DNA of 64,000 nt, from positions 124,001 through 188,000 of the forward strand of contig NZ_CP109967.1 of the NCBI RefSeq assembly GCF_026725475.1, given 5' to 3'. Position 1 is the stretch's first letter; every line of letters begins with the position of its first letter. This DNA is from Catenovulum adriaticum. Lineage in GTDB: Bacteria > Pseudomonadota > Gammaproteobacteria > Enterobacterales > Alteromonadaceae. A program made the translations under genes and the position numbers. Below the pieces are notes generated by a model. That model was given only the letters and a program-made list of their open reading frames with translations. It was not told the origin of the DNA and searched no databases. Shown in pieces: positions 19,501-26,836 of the stretch.

Positions 19501-20081
19501 TTAATCGTTACCGTAAAGAATTAAAAAATTACGCAAGTGCCAGAATAAGTGAGTTATCACCGACCAGACGAGATGAAGAAGTGGCAACTGCCGGTTTAAT
19601 TATCGGGGTTAAGATTATGGTCAATAAAAAAGGCCGCCGCTGGGGCATTATTACGCTAGATGATAAAAGTGCACGTATTGATATTCGATTTTTCCCAGAT
19701 ATGTATGATGAATATGAAGAGCTGCTGGTAAAAGATAAAATAGTGGTTGTGGCGGGTCCGGTTGAGCATGACGATTTTTCGGGCGGCTTAGGGATGACAG
19801 CCAAACGTATGCAAGATATTGTGCAATTGCGTGAAAAACACGTAAAATCAGTCTCGGTTAATTTAGTGCAAAATAATTTGCCAGCGAATGCGATTGAACA
19901 ATTAACAGAAAAGCTAACCCCCTATAAAGAGGGCGTTACCCCTGTTATTTTTAACTATTTACGCGATAATGCAAAAGCGGAAATTAAAGTTGGTGTACAA
20001 TGGTATGTGACACCGGCAGATAGTTTGCTGTATGATCTACGCCAAATAGTTGGTGAAACGCAGGTTTCGTTAGTTTTTTAA
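16587..20081 (+). CDS. dnaE: DNA polymerase III alpha subunit
   Basis: Catalytic subunit of the replicative polymerase. It has 1164 residues (E. coli 1160). The N-terminal PHP domain begins FIHLRVHSDFSMVDG. The polymerase motif PDFDVDFCMDRRDE carries the two catalytic aspartates. GPGRGSGAGSLVAYAL, GYGFNKSHSAAYA (fingers/helix-hairpin-helix region) and a C-terminal OB domain follow. Its start overlaps the rnhB stop. Confidence 0.98.
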   Translation: MIDPKFIHLRVHSDFSMVDGLNKVKPIVSNIAELKMPAVAVTDQGNLCGLVRFYGAANGAGIKPIVGADFWVKSDELGDELFRLVVLAKDNQGYKNLTLLISKAYLRGSIQDKPVIDKNWLIEHAEGLILLSGGREGDLGIALIKGNQNMADKITQFYQTYFADHYYIELLRTGRENEESYLHMAVEWAQQHDLPVVATNEVCFLKAEDFAAHEIRCAIHDGYTLEDKRRPKRYSEQQYMRSEQEMCELFSDIPEALANSVEIAKRCNVTIRLGEYFLPSFPTGGMSTEDFLVKVSQEGLEERLEFLFPDAQERLEKRPEYDDRLKIELECINQMGFPGYFLIVMEFIQWSKDNNIPVGPGRGSGAGSLVAYALKITDLDPLEFDLLFERFLNPERVSMPDFDVDFCMDRRDEVIDHVAQMYGRDAVSQIITFGTMAAKAVVRDVGRVLGHPFGFVDRISKLIPGDPGMTLAKAFDVESRLPELYEADEEVRSLVDMARILEGTTRNAGKHAGGVVISPTTITDFAPLYCDSEGKQPVTQFDKNDVEEAGLVKFDFLGLRTLTIMQWAIDMANVRLQKEGKPDIDITAIPIDDKKSFVTLKNFETTAVFQLESRGMKDLIKRLQPDCFEDMIALVALFRPGPLQSGMVDNFIDRKRGREEISYPDAQYQHECLKEILDPTYGIILYQEQVMQIAQVMAGYSLGGADLLRRAMGKKKPEEMAKQRSTFAEGAANNQIDPDLAMKIFDLVEKFAGYGFNKSHSAAYALVSYQTLWMKTHYPSEFMAAVLSADMDNTDKVVTLVDEIERMKLKIIPPDVNQGLYKFTVNEHGDVVYGIGAVKGVGEGPIEAIIEARSKGGAFKDLFDFCARVDLKRVNRRVLEKLIYAGAMDALGPKDVKGPHRAAIMATLSDAMRAADQHAKDEMAGQTDLFGLLTTEPEEVEQAFAKVPMWPEEVWLDGEKETLGLYLTGHPINRYRKELKNYASARISELSPTRRDEEVATAGLIIGVKIMVNKKGRRWGIITLDDKSARIDIRFFPDMYDEYEELLVKDKIVVVAGPVEHDDFSGGLGMTAKRMQDIVQLREKHVKSVSVNLVQNNLPANAIEQLTEKLTPYKEGVTPVIFNYLRDNAKAEIKVGVQWYVTPADSLLYDLRQIVGETQVSLVF

Positions 20082-20091
20082 ATAAGTCATT

Positions 20092-20120
20092 TTGACTTGA
20101 TTGATGTTAATTTATATTTA
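20092..20120 (+). promoter_or_regulatory. Possible promoter of accA
   Basis: TTGACT at 20092-20097 and TATTTA at 20115-20120 are 17 bases apart, in the 101-bp gap between dnaE and accA. The -10 is a modest match, so this is tentative. Confidence 0.4.
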
Positions 20121-20182
20121 AACGTCGTTGAATGGAAGTGTTCGGCGATACAGTTGAACTTAAATAGGGTAGAAATACATCC

Positions 20183-21142
20183 ATGAGCTTAAGTTTTCTT
20201 GAATTCGAGCAGCCGATTGCTGATCTTGAAGCAAAAATTGAAGAGTTAAAAAATGTCACCAAAACCGGTGGTGACTTAAATATTGATATTGAAGAAGAGA
20301 TTAATAAACTCAGACAAAAGAGCAAAGATTTATCTGAAAAAATCTTCTCAAACTTAGGTGCATGGCAAATCGCGCAACTAGCGCGTCATCCTCAGCGTCC
20401 TTATACCCAAGATTATATCGACCGTGTATTTACTGAATTTGATGAACATGCCGGTGACAGAGCTTACGCTGATGATCCAGCGTTAATTTGTGGTACAGCA
20501 CGTTTAGACGATATTCCAGTTGTGGTGATTGGTCATCAAAAAGGTCGTGACACTGCTGAAAAAATAAAACGAAATTTTGGTATGCCTCGTCCAGAAGGGT
20601 ATCGCAAAGCGCTACGTTTAATGGAAATGGCTGAACGATTTAAAATGCCAATTATCACCTTTATTGATACGCCGGGTGCTTATCCTGGCGTGGGTGCAGA
20701 AGAACGTGGTCAAAGCGAAGCGATTGCTAAAAACTTAAAAGTGATGGCGAGATTAACCGTGCCAGTTATTTGTACTGTAATTGGTGAAGGTGGTTCTGGC
20801 GGCGCATTAGCTATTGGTGTGGGTGATAAAGTGAATATGCTGCAATACAGTACTTATTCTGTTATTTCACCAGAAGGTTGTGCATCTATTTTATGGAAAA
20901 GCGCAACAAAAGCTGAACAAGCCGCTGAAGCGATGGGCATTATTGCACCACGCTTAAAAGAATTAAATTTAGTTGATAATATTATTGAAGAGCCGTTAGG
21001 TGGCGCGCATCGTGATTTTTCATTGATGGCACATAATATGAAACAAACTATTAAAGCTCAATTATCTGAATTACAAGCGCAGGATAAAGAAGCGTTATTA
21101 GATCAGCGATATCAAAAACTAATGTCTTTTGGTTACTGCTAA
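20183..21142 (+). CDS. accA: Acetyl-CoA carboxylase carboxyltransferase subunit alpha
   Basis: Alpha subunit of the carboxyltransferase that makes malonyl-CoA for fatty acid synthesis. It has 319 residues, the E. coli length. It opens with a coiled N-terminus (MSLSFLEFEQPIADLEAKI) followed by GHQKGRDTAEKIKRNFGMP, FIDTPGAYPGVGAEERGQS and GEGGSGGALAIGVGD, the crotonase-fold acyl-CoA site. It is followed by a strong terminator. Confidence 0.97.
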   Translation: MSLSFLEFEQPIADLEAKIEELKNVTKTGGDLNIDIEEEINKLRQKSKDLSEKIFSNLGAWQIAQLARHPQRPYTQDYIDRVFTEFDEHAGDRAYADDPALICGTARLDDIPVVVIGHQKGRDTAEKIKRNFGMPRPEGYRKALRLMEMAERFKMPIITFIDTPGAYPGVGAEERGQSEAIAKNLKVMARLTVPVICTVIGEGGSGGALAIGVGDKVNMLQYSTYSVISPEGCASILWKSATKAEQAAEAMGIIAPRLKELNLVDNIIEEPLGGAHRDFSLMAHNMKQTIKAQLSELQAQDKEALLDQRYQKLMSFGYC

Positions 21143-21165
21143 GCTGGGCTTTGCTTTACTATTTC

Positions 21166-21196
21166 AAAACCCGCTAATGCGGGTTTTGTTGTTTTT
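21166..21196 (+). terminator. Rho-independent terminator after accA
   Basis: A 9-bp perfect stem, AAAACCCGC (21166-21174) with GCGGGTTTT (21179-21187), has a TAAT loop and is followed by GTTGTTTTT. It lies 24 bp after the accA stop. Confidence 0.88.
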
Positions 21197-21241
21197 ATTG
21201 GCTGGTATTTTATTTACAATAAACTCGGTAACAACACACTT

Positions 21242-22636
21242 ATGTTATTGAATACAACTGAACTGAATCAACTTGAACATTTTAGCCAGCAACAAAAAAC
21301 TTTATTTGTGGGTTTAAGCGGTGGAGTTGACTCTGTCGTTCTGTTAGATGTGTTATATCAGCTCAGTCAAGACAAAAGTAACAACTTAACGTTTAATTTA
21401 GCGGCTATCCATGTGCACCATGGCCTGAGTAAAAACGCTAATACTTGGCAAGATTTTTGTTTTAAATTTTGTCAGCAGCGAAATATTCCGTTTCAGGCTC
21501 AACAGGTATCACTTATTCGTGATAAGCGGCAAAGTTTAGAAGCACTCGCGCGCGAAGCCCGTTATCAGATTTTTAGTGAACTGAGTGATGAGCACAGCGT
21601 GCTCGTGACCGCTCAACATTTAAATGATCAAGCTGAAACCTTTTTATTAAGGCTTAAACGCGGTAGTGGCCCTACGGGCTTATCTGCCATGGCTCGTTTA
21701 AGTGATTTACCCAGTCAAAATAAGCAAAGTCGAATATTGTGGCGACCTTTACTTAAAGTCAGTAAAACCGATATTTTAGCTTATGCAAAACAACACCAGC
21801 TCACTTGGATGGAAGATGAAAGTAATCTTAATAATGATTTTGATCGTAACTTTATCAGAAACCAAGTATTACCATTAATAGAAACTCGCTGGCCTGAATT
21901 TCAAACCTGTATTGCCCGTAGCGCAGAGCTATGCCAGCAAGAGCAAAGTATTTTGGCTCAGGTCGCGCAACAAGACTTAGCCAGTTTAAAACTAAAAAAT
22001 GCAAACCATAGCATTGATTTGTTGGCTTTTAACCAGCTAGACAGTGCCAGACAGAGTAATGTACTCAGATATTGGTTAAAACAATTTAGCGAGCCAATGC
22101 CATCGCAAGCGGTATTAGAGCAAATCAGGCAAAATAGCCAAGCGAGTATTGATCAGCAGCCTAAAATTAAATTAGGCCAAGGCGAATTGTGGCAATATAA
22201 AAAAGGCCTTTATTATATTAGCCAAGTGCAAATTGCTGCACTTAACAACATCCCGCATAACCTGGAGCTTGAGGTCAGCAAGTTAAATTTAGGCAATCTA
22301 ACTTTAGATAAACAAGCTTTAGATAACCAAGCTTTAGCCAAACGGACTGTAGATAAACAAGCAGAGCCAAAAACGGTACTGACTTTATCTAATGGTCAGC
22401 AACTGGAAATTAATTGGCGCGCACTCGGTATTCAGCTACATCAGCAAGATAAAGTTACGATTGAATTTAGCCCGAGTTTAAAAACCAAATGTCGGCCAAA
22501 ATATCGTCATTGCAGTAAGAGTATAAAGCAATGCTTACAAGAGCTTGAAATACCAATCTGGCAAAGGCCACATATTCCCTATTTATTTATCAATAACCAA
22601 CTTAAAGCAGCAATTGGCTTTTGGGAGTGCGAATAA
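21242..22636 (+). CDS. tilS: tRNA(Ile)-lysidine synthetase TilS
   Basis: Converts the wobble C of the AUA-reading tRNA-Ile to lysidine. The PP-loop SGGVDSVVLLD lies near residues 24-34. HVHHGLSKNA, QHLNDQAETFLLRLKRGSG and MEDESNLNNDFDRNFIRNQ are family motifs. It has 464 residues with the C-terminal substrate-binding domain. Between the central and C-terminal domains is a short repetitive stretch (LDKQALDNQALAKRTVDKQA) encoded by a 15-bp tandem repeat. The arfB start overlaps the stop by one base. Confidence 0.95.
   Translation: MLLNTTELNQLEHFSQQQKTLFVGLSGGVDSVVLLDVLYQLSQDKSNNLTFNLAAIHVHHGLSKNANTWQDFCFKFCQQRNIPFQAQQVSLIRDKRQSLEALAREARYQIFSELSDEHSVLVTAQHLNDQAETFLLRLKRGSGPTGLSAMARLSDLPSQNKQSRILWRPLLKVSKTDILAYAKQHQLTWMEDESNLNNDFDRNFIRNQVLPLIETRWPEFQTCIARSAELCQQEQSILAQVAQQDLASLKLKNANHSIDLLAFNQLDSARQSNVLRYWLKQFSEPMPSQAVLEQIRQNSQASIDQQPKIKLGQGELWQYKKGLYYISQVQIAALNNIPHNLELEVSKLNLGNLTLDKQALDNQALAKRTVDKQAEPKTVLTLSNGQQLEINWRALGIQLHQQDKVTIEFSPSLKTKCRPKYRHCSKSIKQCLQELEIPIWQRPHIPYLFINNQLKAAIGFWECE
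22303..22362 (+). repeat. In-frame 15-bp tandem repeat inside tilS
   Basis: Four units of 15 bp are visible: 22303-22317, 22318-22332, 22333-22347 and 22348-22362. Units 1, 2 and 4 are close to TTTAGATAAACAAGC and unit 3 has diverged. They encode four pentapeptides of the form L/V-D-K-Q-A. The repeat keeps the reading frame and sits in what looks like an interdomain linker. Confidence 0.85.
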
Positions 22637-23049
22637 TGTTATTTATTTCTAATTCAGTGTCTATCCCGTATCGCGAAATTGAGCTTAATTTTGTGCGTTC
22701 GCAAGGTGCGGGTGGGCAAAATGTGAATAAGGTCAATACCGCGGTTCATTTACGGTTTGATATTAACGCTTCCAGTTTACCTGAGTTTTATAAAGAAAAA
22801 CTGTTAAACCTGAATGATAACCGACTGACAAAAGAGGGCATTTTAGTGATAAAAGCACAAAGTGAGCGTAGTCAGGATGATAATCGTCAACAAGCTTTAG
22901 CGCGTTTAGCGGAACTGATTCGAAGTGCAAATAAAGTGCAGCGTAAACGGATTGCCACTAAACCTTCTCGTTCAGCTAAACGTAAACGAGTTGATAATAA
23001 AACGAAACGAGGCCAAGTTAAACAAAATCGAAAAAAAGTGAGTTTTTAA
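22636..23049 (+). CDS. arfB: Alternative ribosome-rescue factor ArfB (peptidyl-tRNA hydrolase)
   Basis: Rescues ribosomes stalled on non-stop mRNA by hydrolysing peptidyl-tRNA. The GGQ motif is in VRSQGAGGQNVNKVNTAVHL, and the basic C-terminal tail (RSAKRKRVDNKTKRG and so on) that enters the empty mRNA channel is present. It has 137 residues (E. coli YaeJ 140). ATG 22636 overlaps the tilS stop (TAATG) and has GGGAG 8 bases upstream; a TTG at 22621 would add five residues. Confidence 0.94.
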   Translation: MLFISNSVSIPYREIELNFVRSQGAGGQNVNKVNTAVHLRFDINASSLPEFYKEKLLNLNDNRLTKEGILVIKAQSERSQDDNRQQALARLAELIRSANKVQRKRIATKPSRSAKRKRVDNKTKRGQVKQNRKKVSF

Positions 23050-23152
23050 ATTCATTACTTAATTTAGATTGGATTTAACCTCAGTTTAATGGCTATTTTT
23101 TACCGCTACTTATCTTATTTGTACTTTGTGGATGGCTAACCTGTATTTATAT

Positions 23153-23425
23153 TTAGATTTTTTCGGATCTATTAGTCTGCTCTTTTTTATATCGATGTTC
23201 TGTAACATGCCACATGATAACGCTAAAAAGTAAACCTGCTATCGGCCAAGTAATATAATGACTAATCGCGGCACGTGTTGTAAAACCTTCAGCAAACGGC
23301 TGGTTAAAAATGGCCATCATGATAAACATGGGTGAGCCATAAGATAAGAGTCCGGCTTTTAGAATAAAGTTTAACTTTCCTTTTAAACGTGTTTCTCTCC
23401 ATTGTTTAAACTGTTCATCATCCAT
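23153..23425 (-). CDS. Small membrane protein of unknown function
   Basis: I do not recognise a characterised family. The 90-residue product has a charged N-terminus (MDDEQFKQWRETRLKGK), two hydrophobic segments (about residues 24-42 and 56-73) and a basic C-terminal tail, so a two-helix inner-membrane protein is likely. GAGG lies about 10 bases before the ATG. It is convergent with arfB and upstream of nothing obvious; no link to the neighbouring agarase gene can be shown. Confidence 0.7.
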   Translation of the reverse strand: MDDEQFKQWRETRLKGKLNFILKAGLLSYGSPMFIMMAIFNQPFAEGFTTRAAISHYITWPIAGLLFSVIMWHVTEHRYKKEQTNRSEKI

Positions 23426-23534
23426 GCTATCTAAGCCTCATTATTTTTAGTTTAAATAAATACTAAATGCGTAAACTCGTTTGTTCACGCATTGAGTATT
23501 ATTTCGCCATTAATTCAGGCTTATTTATTCGGGT

Positions 23535-24872
23535 TTAGTTAAATTTAAATCTTTGATTATTATTACCTGTGCAATTCCACAGCTGAATTTTAGCACCATT
23601 AGCTGTTGAAGCGCCGCTTACATCTAAACACTTTCCGCTATTTTTTGCTCGGATTTCAAAATAGCCATCGCCTGTGTCATTGAGTTTCCATAAGTGGTTG
23701 TTATTGCCATGGTTACAAACCCATTGATGAATAGTCGCTCCGTTGGCTGTATTGCCATTATTTAACTCCATACAAAGTTGGCTGCGCTCTGACTGAATAG
23801 AGTAATCACCGTTGCCCACAGGGTTAAATTTAAATTTTTGATTGATATTATTATTACTGCAGCCCCATTGCTGATAGGTGCCGCCATTTGAAAGTGAACC
23901 ATTTTTTAAATCTACACATTTGTTACTGTGTTTAAGCTGCAGTTTGGTATAACCGTTTGATGCGCTGTTAGCACTGGCCGTTGCCACTGGTTTATATACG
24001 CGTATCCAATCTACGTACATTTTATTTTTACTGCCGTCTGCTAAGTCAGCGTCACTCGCGACATGGCCGGCATTTGAACGCCATTCATGATCTTCGGTAT
24101 CAATAATAATATAAGCAGATTGATCCATATTATATTGGCTTTTATCTAATATGGCGCCTGTGTAATCTTTATCTTTCATGACGACTTGTGCCCAAGAGCC
24201 ATCAGGTGTTTGCACACCATCTATGTAAAATGTAACTTCAGTTGGGCTTTTCCAATATACGCCAAACCGATGGAAGCTATCTCGCCAATAGCCGTTGTTT
24301 GGGGCTGAGTTATGAGTTTGATCATTATAATCGCTGATGATGCTATTGTTTTGATGATCACGGAAAAAGACATGAAAATTAGTTGACATATTTTTTGCAA
24401 ACCAAGTGTCATTTGCGCCGCCGTATACTTCTACAACATCAATTTCACGTTCATCTGTATCACTGAGCAGCCAAAAATTAGAGGATAACTCTAAGTTACT
24501 GACTTTTATTTTAGCTTCTAAAAATATTGGGTAGTTGACTTTTGTTTTTGATGTTATCACCCCAGCATGAACCTTATTTGTGCCTGCTTTTCTGCCGGCT
24601 TCTATAATTAAATTTCCATCTGCTACCCAAGATTTATTTGGATTCCACTCAGTTAATCCTGGCCCCAGCCAGCCATTAAAATACGTATCATTCCATTTAT
24701 TGGTGAAGCTAGCGGGTTTACCTGTGTAATTAAAGCTATCTGAATAATTAGTTTGTAATTGCCAAGTGTTACCTGCACCTGCATTGGCTGGGATTGGCGT
24801 TGAGTCCCAATCGGCTGCTTGAGCAGAAATACAAGTACATAATCCGGCTGTTAAAGTTAACAATTTATTCAT
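23535..24872 (-). CDS. GH16 beta-agarase with C-terminal ricin-type lectin (CBM13)
   Basis: Secreted endo-hydrolase, probably cutting beta-1,4 bonds in agar. A signal peptide covers about residues 1-20. The GH16 domain (about 21-315) opens DWDSTPIPANAGAGNTWQLQ as in Alteromonadales agarases. The catalytic motif is E143-I-D145-V-V-E148, followed by MSTNFHVFFRD and YVDWIRVYKPV. Residues ~325-445 form a beta-trefoil lectin with three QxW-like repeats (QQWGC, HQWVC, QLWNC). ATG 24872 has AGGA 8 bases upstream; a longer in-frame start at 24971 lacks this and hides the signal peptide. Activity on porphyran rather than agar cannot be ruled out. Confidence 0.88.
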   Translation of the reverse strand: MNKLLTLTAGLCTCISAQAADWDSTPIPANAGAGNTWQLQTNYSDSFNYTGKPASFTNKWNDTYFNGWLGPGLTEWNPNKSWVADGNLIIEAGRKAGTNKVHAGVITSKTKVNYPIFLEAKIKVSNLELSSNFWLLSDTDEREIDVVEVYGGANDTWFAKNMSTNFHVFFRDHQNNSIISDYNDQTHNSAPNNGYWRDSFHRFGVYWKSPTEVTFYIDGVQTPDGSWAQVVMKDKDYTGAILDKSQYNMDQSAYIIIDTEDHEWRSNAGHVASDADLADGSKNKMYVDWIRVYKPVATASANSASNGYTKLQLKHSNKCVDLKNGSLSNGGTYQQWGCSNNNINQKFKFNPVGNGDYSIQSERSQLCMELNNGNTANGATIHQWVCNHGNNNHLWKLNDTGDGYFEIRAKNSGKCLDVSGASTANGAKIQLWNCTGNNNQRFKFN

Positions 24873-25094
24873 TTTATATCCTATGTTTGTTAGTGATTCT
24901 ACATTTTTCCTATTGAATTCATTTAAATGAAGACAGTTAACAATTATTGTTGGAGTATGAAAATATGTCAAACTTAAGGTTTATGAAATGTTATTTATGT
25001 GTTTCAGTTTGCGTTTTTTATAAAGCTATCCACTGGAATAAATTTTAAGCGGATAGCTTGAATTGGATAAATAACTTTAACTCGGTTGAATGAA

Positions 25095-25186
25095 TAGGTT
25101 TCAAACGGTCTTTGTTCACGGGGACTGCGTTAAATTCACTTGCATACAACCCCATGGATGGGGAGGTAGAGCGACGTTGGAACCTA
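25095..25186. repeat. Imperfect inverted repeat in the agarase-halogenase gap
   Basis: This lies in the 353-bp gap 24873-25225. TAGGTTTCAAACG (25095-25107) is the imperfect inverse of CGTTGGAACCTA (25175-25186), and the near-palindrome CCCCATGGATGGGG is at 25150-25163. It has the look of a dispersed intergenic palindrome (REP-like) rather than a terminator, as no T-run follows on either strand. The rest of the gap holds only the agarase leader. Confidence 0.4.
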
Positions 25187-25225
25187 GCTATTGACGTATG
25201 AATTTGCCAGGTCCACGCAAAAATG

Positions 25226-26737
25226 TTACTTGATTAGATTATTAAGGTACTGCTTATGATCACGCTGTTGGCGAGCGTTGTTTTGCAGCGCTGTGTAGGA
25301 GTCATGCATGGCTTTTTCAATCAGTGAAAAATTAGAGCGTTCAATTAATGGATCTAGTGAATTTGGGGTAACTTGCATGCCCGCTAATACGGCGTACCAA
25401 CTGTCGCTGGCAAATAAATCTTTAGGGTTATCCATCAGCCGGCCTTGGCTGGTAAATAAATCTAACTTTTGTGATAACGATGCCGGAATAGGTAGGTGTT
25501 GCCACATTTGCCAGAATTCAGAGTCGGTTCGTTTTGAGGTGCAGTAATGCAAAACAATAAAATCACGAATGTTAAGGTATTCGTTATCCATTAAACGATT
25601 ATATTCATCAATGCTAGGCTGGTGTAAATTTTTATCTGGTAAAGCTTGTACAAAGTTAAGCGCTGCACGCATGATTAAATAAATACTGGTGGATTCAAGT
25701 GGTTCTAAAAAACCGCCAGATAAACCAATAGCAACACAGTTTTTATGCCACATTTTATTACGTTTACCTGTTTTAAAACGAATAAGTCTGGGCTCAGTAA
25801 TGCAGTTTTCTTCGCCTACGCGATTTAGTAATTGCGTTGTGGCGGCAGCTTGGTCAATAAAATCATCGCAGTACACATAACCATTACCGGTTCGGCTTTG
25901 TAGTGGTATTTGCCACTGCCAGCCTGCTTTATCGGCTTTGGCAATGGTGTAGGGCGCAATATTATTACTGGGCTTAGTTTGTACTGCAAGCGCACGATTA
26001 ACAGGTAAAAAAGATTGCCAGTCTTGGTAACCAACACGGAGTGATTTATCAATTAATAATGCTTTTTGTCCGCTACAATCAAAGAAAAAGTCGGCGGCTA
26101 ATACGGGTTGAGTATCTAATTTGAGCTGTTTTATCGCACCGCTTGTTGTGAGCTCTGTATGGGTTACATTCGCTTTAATATGCTCAACGCCTAACTCTAA
26201 ACTATAAGTTTTTAAATATTCTGCCACTTTGCCTGCGTTAAAATGCAAAGCATACGATGAGGCGCTTAAATTTGTTTTTTCACCAGGGCGGGGTGCATAA
26301 AACTTACCATGTTCAGCTAAAGCGACTGAAGGTGAAAAATCACTAAATTGATATTGCCCCTGGTGTTTTGCATGTTTTAACCAGTGTTGATAAAAGGGTA
26401 AGTTGTCGATCGCATTCCCAATTTTTCCAAAGGGGTGCCAATAACTGTGCCCTTGCTGCAGCCAATCATCAAACCGAATCGCAAGTTTAAAGCTGGCGTC
26501 GGTTTTATTGATAAACTCAACTAACGGAATTTTTAGATAGGTAAGCATATCTATAATAGATGGAATGGTGGCTTCGCCAACGCCAATGGTAGGTATGTCG
26601 GGTGATTCTACTAATTTTATTTTTACATTTTTAAAGTGCTTTAAACTATGCGCTAAAATGGCAGCGGTGATCCAACCTGCGGTTCCTCCGCCGACAATAA
26701 CATATTCTTCAATGCTTAAACTGTCCGTAGATTGCAA
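25226..26737 (-). CDS. Tryptophan-halogenase-family flavin-dependent oxidoreductase
   Basis: A 503-residue FAD enzyme of the PrnA/tryptophan halogenase family. Visible features are the FAD motif GGGTAGW at about residues 16-22, GVGEATIPS, the likely catalytic Lys84 in ASFKLAIRF, the halogenase marker GWQWQIPLQSR (WxWxIP), and FLEPLESTSIY with the Glu that pairs with the lysine in PrnA. All key residues are therefore present. The substrate is unknown. Homologues often sit beside TonB receptors in marine polysaccharide loci, as here, where the receptor gene lies 99 bp upstream on the same strand. Confidence 0.88.
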   Translation of the reverse strand: MQSTDSLSIEEYVIVGGGTAGWITAAILAHSLKHFKNVKIKLVESPDIPTIGVGEATIPSIIDMLTYLKIPLVEFINKTDASFKLAIRFDDWLQQGHSYWHPFGKIGNAIDNLPFYQHWLKHAKHQGQYQFSDFSPSVALAEHGKFYAPRPGEKTNLSASSYALHFNAGKVAEYLKTYSLELGVEHIKANVTHTELTTSGAIKQLKLDTQPVLAADFFFDCSGQKALLIDKSLRVGYQDWQSFLPVNRALAVQTKPSNNIAPYTIAKADKAGWQWQIPLQSRTGNGYVYCDDFIDQAAATTQLLNRVGEENCITEPRLIRFKTGKRNKMWHKNCVAIGLSGGFLEPLESTSIYLIMRAALNFVQALPDKNLHQPSIDEYNRLMDNEYLNIRDFIVLHYCTSKRTDSEFWQMWQHLPIPASLSQKLDLFTSQGRLMDNPKDLFASDSWYAVLAGMQVTPNSLDPLIERSNFSLIEKAMHDSYTALQNNARQQRDHKQYLNNLIK

Positions 26738-26836
26738 ATTAAAAGCTCCTTGCCCCCAGCATTGTTATACCGGGGAAGTTATAGGGTTAATTGACATTTT
26801 TTATGTTTAAGCGAATACTTTAGCTAAATATTTAGC

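Noticed and set aside
24873..24971. 33-residue N-terminal extension of the GH16 agarase
   Set aside because: The internal ATG at 24872 has a Shine-Dalgarno sequence and starts a normal signal peptide.
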